Below, piece by piece: positions 1 to 7,538 of a stretch of DNA of 64,000 bases; the first letter of the stretch is position 1, and each line of letters starts with the position of its first letter. This DNA comes from Streptomyces olivaceoviridis (GTDB lineage: Bacteria; Actinomycetota; Actinomycetes; Streptomycetales; Streptomycetaceae): assembly GCF_014650115.1 (NCBI RefSeq), contig NZ_BMUI01000018.1:124001-188000 (forward strand). The letters run 5' to 3'. A program made the translations under genes and the position numbers. Below the pieces are notes generated by a model, which was not told the DNA's origin, made no database searches, and saw nothing but the letters and a program-made list of their open reading frames with translations.

Positions 1-150
1 GACTCCCGGCTGCTGTCCCTGCCGGACGCCGGGCACGTGGCGATGATGGAGTACCCCGACGTGGTGGCGGGCGCGTTCCGGGAACTGCTGGCGCAGACGG
101 CCGGCTCCGGCGAGGGCGCCCACGTGGCCGCCCCGGGCGCGAGGAGCTGA
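1..150 (+). CDS. Alpha/beta hydrolase, C-terminal fragment (truncated by window edge)
   Basis: The first 49 codons are open in frame 1 and end at TGA 148-150. The segment PDAGHVAMMEYPD looks like the end of an alpha/beta-hydrolase fold: a His followed by a short helix (VVAGAFRELL), where the catalytic-triad His of the family normally sits near the C-terminus. The last 15 residues are Gly/Ala-rich and probably disordered. The 5' part lies outside the window, so substrate cannot be judged. It ends only 8 nt before the next start codon, so the two genes are probably co-transcribed. Confidence 0.7.
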   Translation, partial: DSRLLSLPDAGHVAMMEYPDVVAGAFRELLAQTAGSGEGAHVAAPGARS

Positions 151-158
151 GGTCCGGG

Positions 159-1547
159 GTGGGACGCCATAGCCGCCGCGGACCGGCCCCGAAGGGCGAT
201 GCCGCGGACATAGCCGCACGGCGGGGGGAGCGGCGCGGCGCGCGCGCCGAGGACGGACGCGGTGCGCGCCCGGAGGGTGACCGGGGCGACAGGAGCGGCG
301 CGGCCCGGCTGCCGGGAGGCGGCCCCGAGGGTGCGCCTCGTCCGTCCGACGGCACTCCGGCGCGCGGTGTGCCGAGGTTCGCGGACGGGACCCCGGCGCA
401 GGGTGGGCCGAGGTTCGCGGACGGCACCCCGGCCCACGGTGTGCCGGGGTTTCCCGGTGGCGCGTCGGCGCAGGGTGCGCGGGGTGGGCATCCCGAGCAG
501 CATGAAGCGGGCGGAGGCTGGGGGGAGTTCGCCGGGCGTCGGGCCGGCACCGGCGGGCCCGGTGTCGTGTTGCCCCGGCAGCGGCAGGCCGAGCCGGGTG
601 CTCCGGGCCCGGGTGGGACGCGGCGCCGCCAAGGGCCCCGGCAGGAGTACCTGGAAGCCTTCGACGGCTCCGGGGACGGCCCACGGGACACCGGGAACGC
701 CGGGGCCTCCGCGCCGGACGCAGGTGTCCCCGGGCAGCGCGGCGGGACCAAGAGGTGGGCGTTCACCGGCATCGCGGCGGCTGCCGTCACCACCGTGCTC
801 GCGGTGGTCGTCGCCGGACAGGTGACCAAGGGGCGCGACGGCGCCGGCGCGCGGTCGGGGTCGGCCGCCGACCAGACCGGCCAGGCGCGTCTCCCGGGTG
901 ACGTCTCGGGCGCGCCGACGCCCTCCGTCGCACCGAGCGCGGTGACGCTCACGTACGACCAGAAGATGGGCAAGAAGTATCCGCTCGCCGCCACGTTGAA
1001 AGGCTCGGGGAAGTTCGACGCCGTGCCCGGGGTCGACAAGGCCCCCGGCGCCGGGCAGAAGTACCGGTACCGCGTCGACGTCGAGCAGGGGCTCGGCCTG
1101 GACGGCGCGCTGTTCGCCGAGGCCGTGCAGCAGACCCTGAACGACAAGCGCAGCTGGGCCCACGGCGGCGCCCGTACCTTCGAACGGGTGTCCTCCGGCA
1201 AGCCTGACTTCGTGATCACGCTGGCCAGCCCCGGCACCACGGCGACGTGGTGCGCCAAGTCCGGCCTGGACACCACGGAGGACAACGTTTCCTGCGACTC
1301 GGCCGCGACCGAACGCGTCATGATCAATGCGTACCGGTGGGCTCAAGGAAGCAAGACGTACGGTGACCGGATCCATGCGTACCGGCAAATGTTGATCAAC
1401 CATGAGGTCGGTCACCGGCTCGGTCACGGACACGTCAGCTGCCAGAAGGACGGCGAGCTCGCGCCCGTCATGCAGCAGCAGACCAAGTTCCTGGACCACG
1501 ACGGGATCCACTGTCGGCCCAACCCCTGGCCCTACCCCGCTAGTTGA
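159..1547 (+). CDS. DUF3152 protein, membrane-anchored, metzincin-like
   Basis: 462 residues from GTG 159, with GAGCTGAGG upstream. Layout seen: a basic, Gly/Pro/Arg-rich disordered N-terminus (about 1-198) with a 12-residue repeat; one hydrophobic segment at about 201-221, suggesting a type II membrane anchor with the rest outside; a Thr/Ser/Pro linker; and a conserved C-terminal domain (about 262-462). That domain carries H415-E-x-x-H419-x-x-G422-x-x-H425, the zinc-binding pattern of metzincin proteases, and a Met-turn candidate in PVMQQ (M438). Several Cys (C365, C379, C428, C452) could form disulfides outside the cell. DUF3152 proteins are widespread in actinobacteria and lie near moeZ in mycobacteria as here. 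Protease activity is inferred from the motif only. Confidence 0.8.
   Translation: MGRHSRRGPAPKGDAADIAARRGERRGARAEDGRGARPEGDRGDRSGAARLPGGGPEGAPRPSDGTPARGVPRFADGTPAQGGPRFADGTPAHGVPGFPGGASAQGARGGHPEQHEAGGGWGEFAGRRAGTGGPGVVLPRQRQAEPGAPGPGGTRRRQGPRQEYLEAFDGSGDGPRDTGNAGASAPDAGVPGQRGGTKRWAFTGIAAAAVTTVLAVVVAGQVTKGRDGAGARSGSAADQTGQARLPGDVSGAPTPSVAPSAVTLTYDQKMGKKYPLAATLKGSGKFDAVPGVDKAPGAGQKYRYRVDVEQGLGLDGALFAEAVQQTLNDKRSWAHGGARTFERVSSGKPDFVITLASPGTTATWCAKSGLDTTEDNVSCDSAATERVMINAYRWAQGSKTYGDRIHAYRQMLINHEVGHRLGHGHVSCQKDGELAPVMQQQTKFLDHDGIHCRPNPWPYPAS
348..455 (+). repeat. Three 36-bp in-frame tandem repeats in the DUF3152 gene
   Basis: Three consecutive 36-bp units (348-383, 384-419, 420-455) encode DGTPARGVPRFA, DGTPAQGGPRFA and DGTPAHGVPGFP; a degenerate fourth follows (GGASAQGARGG). 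They lie in the disordered N-terminal region, so copy number could vary without harming the catalytic domain. Confidence 0.85.
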
Positions 1548-1567
1548 CAGGCGCCGCTTGCGTCACA

Positions 1568-1596
1568 TTGACATCAGCCGCATGGTCGTCCATATT
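1568..1596 (+). promoter_or_regulatory. Housekeeping-type promoter of the ABC operon leader
   Basis: TTGACA at 1568-1573, a 17-nt spacer, and CATATT at 1591-1596. Transcription would start near 1603, one or two bases before the ATG of the 31-codon leader ORF, so the leader peptide would be translated from a leaderless mRNA. The -35 is a perfect consensus, rare in this GC-rich sequence. A second TTGACA at 1544-1549 overlaps the upstream stop codon but has no -10 at a fitting distance. Confidence 0.6.
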
Positions 1597-1603
1597 TCTG
1601 CCC

Positions 1604-1699
1604 ATGTGGTCTAGTCATGCCGTCCGGAGCAGCGCCGCCATCGAGCTGGCGCTCATCGGCGTGACCGCGCTCTGCGTGGCCGACATCCACTGTCGCTGA
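1604..1699 (+). CDS. Putative Cys-containing leader peptide (31 aa)
   Basis: ATG 1604 to TGA 1697-1699. The peptide ends VTALCVADIHCR, with Cys residues and a terminal CR, in the style of the short leader peptides that precede sulfur- and nutrient-transport operons in actinobacteria. It begins 7 nt after a -10 box, has no Shine-Dalgarno, and is followed 46 nt later by a terminator hairpin and then, 122 nt on, by the ABC importer. The 9-mer GTGACCGCG at 1661-1669, inside the ORF, is repeated exactly at 1748-1756 in the terminator stem, so ribosome position on this ORF could decide which copy pairs with the downstream arm. Function as an attenuation sensor is inferred; expression is not shown by sequence alone. 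Confidence 0.5.
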   Translation: MWSSHAVRSSAAIELALIGVTALCVADIHCR

Positions 1700-1744
1700 C
1701 GCCGCCTCCCCGGCGTTCGCGTCGCGACCCTTTTCTCCCTTCTG

Positions 1745-1769
1745 TCCGTGACCGCGTCACGGATTTTTT
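1745..1769 (+). terminator. Intrinsic terminator/attenuator upstream of ABC operon
   Basis: Perfect 8-bp stem TCCGTGAC (1745-1752), loop CGC, GTCACGGA (1756-1763), followed by six T (1764-1769). A U6 tract is uncommon in this genome type. It sits between the leader peptide and the first ABC gene, where a terminator serves only if transcription is conditionally stopped before the operon. Confidence 0.7.
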
Positions 1770-1890
1770 CGACGACCCGACGCCGGGGCCGACGTCTGTC
1801 CGCAGGTGTCTCACTCCTCGTCCACATGTCTCATCAGTCGAGAAACCCTCGACCAGCCCCGCCACGTCACCCCGAGAGGTCGTCATTCCG

Positions 1891-3609
1891 ATGCGTCAAC
1901 CGTCCGTCATAGCGCGCCGCGTGGCAGCGGCATCCGTCAGCCTGGTCGTGGCAGCGGGCGCCGCCGCCTGCGGCCCGGAGGACAACGATGCCAAGGGCTC
2001 CGGTGGCGACTCCACGCCCCACAAGGGCGGCACGCTCACGGTCCTGAACTCGCAGCCGCAGTCCGACTTCGACCCCGCGCGCCTGTACACCTCGGGGGGT
2101 GGAAACGTTCCCTCGCTGGTCTTCCGCACCCTCACCACGCGCAACCGCGAGAACGGCGCGGCCGGCACCAAGGTCGTCCCCGACCTCGCCACCGACACCG
2201 GGCGCCCCAACAAGGACGCGACCGTGTGGACGTACACCCTGAAGAAGGGCCTGAAGTACGAGGACGGCTCGCCGATCACGTCGGCCGACATCAAGTACGG
2301 CATCGAGCGCTCCTTCGCCCCCGAACTCTCCGGCGGCGCCCCCTACCTGCGGGACTGGCTGGTCGGCGCTGCCGACTACCAGGGGCCGTACAAGGACAAG
2401 AAGGGCCTGTCCGCGATCGAGACGCCGGACTCCCGGACGATCGTCTTCCACCTGAACAAGCCCGAGGGCGAGTTCCCGTACCTCGCCACCCAGACGCAGT
2501 TCACCCCGGTCCCCCGGAGCAAGGACACGGGCACCAAGTACGAGTCGCACCCGGTCTCGTCCGGCCCGTACAAGGTCGTCAAGAACGAGAACGACGGCGA
2601 GCACCTCGTCCTGGAGCGCAACACGCAGTGGTCGGCGGCGACCGACGAGGAGCGCAAGGCGTACCCGGACCGGATCGACGTGCGCTCCGGCCTGGACTCC
2701 TCGGTGATCAACCAGCGGCTGTCCGCGTCCCAGGGTGCGGACGCCGCCGCCGTCACCACGGACACCAACCTCGGCCCGGCCGAACTCGCCAAGGTGACCG
2801 GCGACAAGCAGCTGGCCGCGCGCGTGGGCACCGGCCACTTCGGCTACACGGACTACCTCGCCTTCAACCCGAAGGTGAAGCCGTTCGACAACCCCAAGGT
2901 GCGCCAGGCGGTGGCCTACGCCATCGACCGGTCCTCCGTGGTCAACGCGGCCGGCGGCAGCGCCCTCGCCGAGCCCGCCACCACCTTCCTGCCGAACCAG
3001 AAGTCCTTCGGCTACACGCCGTACGACCCGTTCCCGGCGGGCAAGTCCGGCAACCCGGCGAAGGCCAAGGAACTGCTGAAGCAGGCCGGCTACTCGGGCG
3101 GCCTCACCATCACGCTCACCCACTCCAACAGCAAGGACTTCGAGACCAGCCCGGAGATCGCCACCGCCGTCCAGGACGCGCTCAAGAAGGCGGGCATCGC
3201 GGTCAAGCTCCAGGGGCTGGAGGACAACGACTACCGGGACAAGATCCACAGCGTGAAGACCGAGCCCGGTCTCTTCCTCGCCCACTGGGGTGCCGACTGG
3301 CCCTCCGGCGGTCCCTTCCTCGCCCCCATCTTCGACGGCCGGCAGATCGTCAAGGATGGAGCGAACTTCAACACGGGCCAGCTCAACGACAAGTCGGTCA
3401 ATGACGAGATTGACGCGATCAACAAGTTGACCGACCTTGACGCCGCCGCCCAGCGCTGGGGTGCGCTGGACAAGAAGATCGGCGACGAGGCCCTGGTCGT
3501 GCCGCTGTTCCACCCGGTCTACAAGCGCCTGTACGGCAAGGACGTCAAGAACATCGTCATCAGTGACTGGACCGGCGTCCTGGACATCTCCCAGGTCTCG
3601 GTGAAGTAG
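1891..3609 (+). CDS. ABC transporter substrate-binding lipoprotein (family 5, peptide/nickel type)
   Basis: 572 residues from ATG 1891; GAGAGG at 1874-1879 is the likely ribosome site. The N-terminus is a lipoprotein signal: Arg-Arg, a hydrophobic stretch, and lipobox AAAC with Cys27 as the lipidated residue. The rest is a full-length SBP_bac_5 protein, including the family's conserved VRQAVAYAIDR segment and an N-terminal region with SPITSADIKYGIERSF, typical of oligopeptide/dipeptide binding proteins. It would capture the substrate outside the membrane and pass it to the permeases encoded directly downstream (4-nt gap). The exact ligand (oligopeptide, dipeptide, metal chelate or signal peptide as for BldK) cannot be read from sequence. 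The upstream leader peptide and terminator suggest nutritional control. Confidence 0.9.
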   Translation: MRQPSVIARRVAAASVSLVVAAGAAACGPEDNDAKGSGGDSTPHKGGTLTVLNSQPQSDFDPARLYTSGGGNVPSLVFRTLTTRNRENGAAGTKVVPDLATDTGRPNKDATVWTYTLKKGLKYEDGSPITSADIKYGIERSFAPELSGGAPYLRDWLVGAADYQGPYKDKKGLSAIETPDSRTIVFHLNKPEGEFPYLATQTQFTPVPRSKDTGTKYESHPVSSGPYKVVKNENDGEHLVLERNTQWSAATDEERKAYPDRIDVRSGLDSSVINQRLSASQGADAAAVTTDTNLGPAELAKVTGDKQLAARVGTGHFGYTDYLAFNPKVKPFDNPKVRQAVAYAIDRSSVVNAAGGSALAEPATTFLPNQKSFGYTPYDPFPAGKSGNPAKAKELLKQAGYSGGLTITLTHSNSKDFETSPEIATAVQDALKKAGIAVKLQGLEDNDYRDKIHSVKTEPGLFLAHWGADWPSGGPFLAPIFDGRQIVKDGANFNTGQLNDKSVNDEIDAINKLTDLDAAAQRWGALDKKIGDEALVVPLFHPVYKRLYGKDVKNIVISDWTGVLDISQVSVK

Positions 3610-3613
3610 CGCC

Positions 3614-4696
3614 GTGAGCGAGGCACTTGCCGTCGTCGAGACCGCCGGGACGGGCACCCCCGTCCCGGCGGTCTCGGGGGCACGTCAGTTCTGGCGGCGG
3701 CTGCGGGCGCAGCGCGCCGCCCTGGTCGCCGCGGCAGTCGTCGCGCTGCTCGTCCTGGTCGCGCTCGCCGCGCCGCTGCTCACCGCGCTGGAGGGCCAGG
3801 ACCCCACCACCTACCACCCGACCCTGATCGACTCCGCGCGCGGGGGCGTGCCCATCGGCTCCTTCGGTGGCGTCAGCGCCGACCACTGGCTGGGCGTCGA
3901 ACCGCAGACCGGACGGGACATGTTCGCCCGGCTCGTCTACGGAGCCCGGGTGTCGCTGGGCGTGGCGCTGGCGGCGACGGTGGTCCAGATCGCCATCGGG
4001 GTCACGGTCGGCGTGGCCGCCGCGCTCGGCAACCGATGGGTTGATCAACTGTTGAGCCGGGCCACGGACATCATCGTCTCGATGCCCTTGATGATCATGT
4101 CGTTGGCACTGCTGGCCATCGTGCCCGCCAGCTTCCCCCGGCCGGTCCTGGTCACCCTGGTGATCGGCCTGATCGCCTGGGGCAGCATCGCGAAGATCGT
4201 GCGGGCCCAGACCCTCTCCCTGAAGGGCCTCGACTACGTCTCCGCCGCCCGGCTGAGCGGCTGGGGCACCTGGCGGATCGCGCGCCGCGAACTCCTGCCC
4301 GGCCTCGCCGCGCCCGTCATCACGTACGCCGCGCTGCTGGTGCCCGCGAACATCTCCGTCGAGGCGGCGCTGTCCTTCCTCGGCGTCGGCGTCAAGCCGC
4401 CCACCCCGTCCTGGGGCCAGATGCTGACCGCCGCGGACGTCTGGTACCAGGCGGCGCCCCAGTACCTGCTGCTGCCGGCCGGCGCCCTGTTCGTCACCGT
4501 TCTCGCCCTCACCGTCCTCGGCGACGGCGTGCGCACCGCCCTCGACCCGCGCGCCGCCTCCCGCCTGCGCGTCGGCACCGGCCGCAAGGACACCACCGGG
4601 ACCGAGAACGCGACCGGGAAGACGCCCGAGAACGCGGCCGACGGCGCGGCCCGCGGGGCGGCCGGGAGCGCGAACGAGAAGGAGGCCTCCGCATGA
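3614..4696 (+). CDS. ABC transporter permease, DppC/OppC type
   Basis: 360 residues from GTG 3614, 4 nt after the binding-protein stop. It has an N-terminal OppC-like helix (about 30-55) and a BPD_transp_1 core with about five more membrane segments. The EAA-type loop that contacts the ATPase is visible around LSGWGTWRIARRELLPG, followed by the family hallmark SFLGVGVKPPTPSWG. The C-terminal 45 residues are a hydrophilic Thr/Glu/Ala-rich tail that is longer than usual. It overlaps the next gene by ATGA (4693-4696), so translation is coupled. The C-type permease precedes the B-type, reversed from the common dpp/opp order. Confidence 0.9.
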   Translation: MSEALAVVETAGTGTPVPAVSGARQFWRRLRAQRAALVAAAVVALLVLVALAAPLLTALEGQDPTTYHPTLIDSARGGVPIGSFGGVSADHWLGVEPQTGRDMFARLVYGARVSLGVALAATVVQIAIGVTVGVAAALGNRWVDQLLSRATDIIVSMPLMIMSLALLAIVPASFPRPVLVTLVIGLIAWGSIAKIVRAQTLSLKGLDYVSAARLSGWGTWRIARRELLPGLAAPVITYAALLVPANISVEAALSFLGVGVKPPTPSWGQMLTAADVWYQAAPQYLLLPAGALFVTVLALTVLGDGVRTALDPRAASRLRVGTGRKDTTGTENATGKTPENAADGAARGAAGSANEKEASA

Positions 4697-5691
4697 GCGG
4701 CTTCGGTGGATTCCTGCTGCGCCGTGCCGTCGGCGCGGTCGTCACCCTGCTCGCCATCTCGGTGATCGTCTACGTCGTCTTCTACGTCACCCCCGGCAAC
4801 GTCGCCCAGATCACCTGCGGCCCGCGCTGCTCTCCGGAACAGGTGCACCAGGTCGCCGAGCAGCTCAAGCTGGGCGACCCCCTCTACCTGCGCTACTGGC
4901 ACTTCCTCCAGGGACTGTTCGTCGGCCAGGACTTCTCCACGGGCACCTCCGTCGAGCACTGCGCCGCGCCCTGCCTGGGGCAGTCGTACCAGACCGACCA
5001 GCAGGTCCTGGACATCATCCTGACGAAGCTGCCGGTCAGTGTGTCGCTGGTCCTCGGCGCCATGGTGCTGTGGCTCCTCCTCGGCATCGGCACCGGTGTG
5101 CTGTCCGCCTGGCGGCGCGGCCGGGTCTCCGAGCGCGTGCTGACCGCCGTCACCCTCGCGGGCACGGCCACGCCCGTCTTCGTCATCGGCCTCGTGCTGA
5201 TGATCGTCGTCTGCGGGGAACTGCAACTGCTGCCCTTCCCGCAGTACGTGAACTTCTCGGACGACCCCGAGCAATGGGCGTGGAACCTCCTGCTGCCCTG
5301 GTTCTCGCTCGCCCTGATCGAGGCGGCGGCCTTCGCCCGCCTCACCCGCGCGGCCATGCTGGAGACCCTCGCCGAGGACCACATCCGCACCTTCCGCGCG
5401 TACGGCGTCGCGGAGCGCTCCGTCGTCGGCCGGCACGCCCTGCGCGGCGCCCTCGCGCCCGTGATCGCGCTGAACGCCAACAACGTGGGCTCCGCGGTCG
5501 GCGGCGCCGTCCTCACCGAGACCCTCTTCGGCCTCCCCGGCATCGGCCAGGAGCTGGTGCACGCGGTGAAGGTCGTCGACCTGCCGGTGGTCGTCGGCAT
5601 GGTCCTGGTGACCGGCTTCTTCGTGGTCCTCGCCAACGCCGTCGCGGACGTCCTGTACGCGGTGGCCGACCGACGGGTGGTACTCGCATGA
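4693..5691 (+). CDS. ABC transporter permease, DppB/OppB type
   Basis: 332 residues, start ATG 4693 in ATGA overlap with the upstream permease. It has an N-terminal membrane helix, an external loop with paired Cys (CGPRC and EHCAAPC) that may be disulfide-bonded, and a BPD_transp_1 core with an EAA loop around FRAYGVAERSVVGRHALRG and LFGLPGIGQEL. With the preceding permease it would form the membrane channel of the importer. It ends in TGA 5689-5691, overlapping the ATPase start by 4 nt. Confidence 0.9.
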   Translation: MSGFGGFLLRRAVGAVVTLLAISVIVYVVFYVTPGNVAQITCGPRCSPEQVHQVAEQLKLGDPLYLRYWHFLQGLFVGQDFSTGTSVEHCAAPCLGQSYQTDQQVLDIILTKLPVSVSLVLGAMVLWLLLGIGTGVLSAWRRGRVSERVLTAVTLAGTATPVFVIGLVLMIVVCGELQLLPFPQYVNFSDDPEQWAWNLLLPWFSLALIEAAAFARLTRAAMLETLAEDHIRTFRAYGVAERSVVGRHALRGALAPVIALNANNVGSAVGGAVLTETLFGLPGIGQELVHAVKVVDLPVVVGMVLVTGFFVVLANAVADVLYAVADRRVVLA

Positions 5692-7325
5692 GCCTGGTGG
5701 AAGCGGCGGACACGAGCGTGGACGCGGCGGACGGCAGCCTGGTGGACGTGACGGACCTGACCGTCGAGTTCGGCGCCCTGCGCGCCGTCGACGGGCTCTC
5801 CTTCCGTCTGGCGAAGGGCGCCGCCCTGGCCCTGGTCGGCGAGTCCGGCTCCGGCAAGTCCACGGTCGCGGGCGCCCTGCTGGGCCTGCACCGGGGCACC
5901 GGAGCCCGGGTCGGCGGCTCGGTGCGGGTGGTCGGCACCGACGTACAGGCGGCCACCGACGAGGAACTGCGCCGGCTGCGCGGCGCCAAGGCCGCCATGG
6001 TCTTCCAGGACCCGCTGTCCTCGCTCGACCCGTACTACGCCATCGGCGACCAGATCGCCGAGGTCCACCGCGTCCACACGCGCGTGTCGCGTCGCGCCGC
6101 ACGCGCGCGTGCCGTCGAGGTGCTGGAGCGGGTGGGGATCCCGGACGCGGCACGGCGGTCCCGGTCCCGGCCGCACGAGTTCAGCGGCGGCATGCGCCAG
6201 CGCGCCCTCATCGCCATGGCCCTCGCCTGCGAACCAGACCTGCTCATCGCCGACGAGCCGACCACCGCCCTCGACGTCACCGTCCAGGCACAGATCCTCG
6301 ACCTGCTGCACGGGCTGCGCGAGGAGACCGGCATGGGCCTGCTGCTCGTGACCCACGACGTGGGTGTGGCCGCCGAGAGCGTGGACGACGTCCTCGTCAT
6401 GCGGTACGGCCGGGCCGTCGAGCGCGGACAGATCGGCGCGATCCTCGCCGCACCCGCCGAGCCCTACACCCGGGAACTCCTCGACGCCGTCCCGCGCGTG
6501 GACGCCCGCCGCACCGGCTCCCCGGCCGGCGACGAGGTCGTGCTGGAGGCCACTGGCGTACGGCGCGAGTTCGGGCGCGGCAAGCGGGCGTTCGCTGCCG
6601 TGGACGACGTCTCGGTGACCGTCCGGCGCGGGGAGACCCTCGGCGTGGTCGGCGAGAGCGGCAGCGGCAAGACCACGCTCGGCCGCATGCTCGTCGGGCT
6701 GCTGGAGCCGACCGCCGGGGAGATCCGCTACGAAGGTCGCCCGCACACCGGAGTGAACCCGTCCGTCCAGATGGTCTTCCAGGACCCCGTCTCCTCCCTC
6801 AACCCGCGCCGCAGCGTGGGCGAGTCCATCGCCGACCCGCTCCGCGCGCGCGGCGAAGGGGACGAGGCACGCATCCGGAGGCGCGTGACCGGACTGCTGG
6901 AGCGCGTGGGGCTCGAAGGGGCGCACTACGACCGGTACCCGCACGAGTTCAGCGGCGGACAGCGCCAGCGGATCGGCATCGCGCGGGCGCTCGCCGCGGA
7001 GCCGCGCGCCATCGTCTGTGACGAGCCCGTCTCCGCGCTGGACGTCACCACGCAGGCGCAGGTGGTCGCCCTGCTCGGCGAACTCCAGCGGGAGCTCGGT
7101 CTCGCGCTGGTGTTCATCGCGCACGACCTCGCCGTCGTCCGCCAGGTCAGCGACCGGGTCGCGGTGATGCGGCGCGGCCGGCTCGTCGAGTACGGGCCCG
7201 CCGACGAGGTGTACGACAGCCCGCGCGAGCCGTACACCAAGCAGCTCCTGGCCGCCGTACCCGCGCTCGACCCGGAACTGGCGGCCCGGCGGCGCGCCGC
7301 CCGGCGCGAACCGGCAGCGGTGTAG
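5688..7325 (+). CDS. ABC transporter ATP-binding protein, fused DppD-DppF type
   Basis: 545 residues from ATG 5688 (ATGA overlap). Two complete nucleotide-binding domains lie in one chain. Domain 1 has Walker A GESGSGKST at 51-59, signature FSGGMRQR and Walker B LLIADEP. Domain 2 has Walker A GESGSGKTT, signature FSGGQRQR and Walker B AIVCDEP. Each ends with the oligopeptide-type C-terminal extension (EPYTRELL, EPYTKQLL). Both catalytic sites look intact, so the protein can serve as the ATPase pair for the two permeases. The open frame extends much further upstream inside the permease gene; the start is chosen by the overlap and by homology beginning at SLVDVTDLTVEFG. Confidence 0.92.
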   Translation: MSLVEAADTSVDAADGSLVDVTDLTVEFGALRAVDGLSFRLAKGAALALVGESGSGKSTVAGALLGLHRGTGARVGGSVRVVGTDVQAATDEELRRLRGAKAAMVFQDPLSSLDPYYAIGDQIAEVHRVHTRVSRRAARARAVEVLERVGIPDAARRSRSRPHEFSGGMRQRALIAMALACEPDLLIADEPTTALDVTVQAQILDLLHGLREETGMGLLLVTHDVGVAAESVDDVLVMRYGRAVERGQIGAILAAPAEPYTRELLDAVPRVDARRTGSPAGDEVVLEATGVRREFGRGKRAFAAVDDVSVTVRRGETLGVVGESGSGKTTLGRMLVGLLEPTAGEIRYEGRPHTGVNPSVQMVFQDPVSSLNPRRSVGESIADPLRARGEGDEARIRRRVTGLLERVGLEGAHYDRYPHEFSGGQRQRIGIARALAAEPRAIVCDEPVSALDVTTQAQVVALLGELQRELGLALVFIAHDLAVVRQVSDRVAVMRRGRLVEYGPADEVYDSPREPYTKQLLAAVPALDPELAARRRAARREPAAV

Positions 7326-7424
7326 CGCTGCGGCGTCACGTCCACGCTCGCGTGATCACTGTCTGATTCCTTAGCGCGACGGAACGCGACCCGCACGCGA
7401 AAGTTACGACCGTTCACCCCTTTT

Positions 7425-7458
7425 GGTGGTGCGGCGGACAACCGTCCGTCGCACCACC
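7425..7458. terminator. Strong hairpin between the ABC operon and the glycosyltransferase operon
   Basis: Arms GGTGGTGCGGCGGAC (7425-7439) and GTCCGTCGCACCACC (7444-7458) pair over 15 bp with one G-T wobble; loop AACC. No T tract follows on the plus strand, but TTTT precedes it (7421-7424). It most likely ends the ABC transcript, though it lies only 81 nt before the next start codon and could be part of that leader. Confidence 0.55.
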
Positions 7459-7538
7459 GCCTTGTCCCCTTACGTTCGTCCCGCTGCGAGCCGCCAGGAC
7501 AACGGCGGCTCCCCAGACGGGAGATCGGGGGTGCACAC

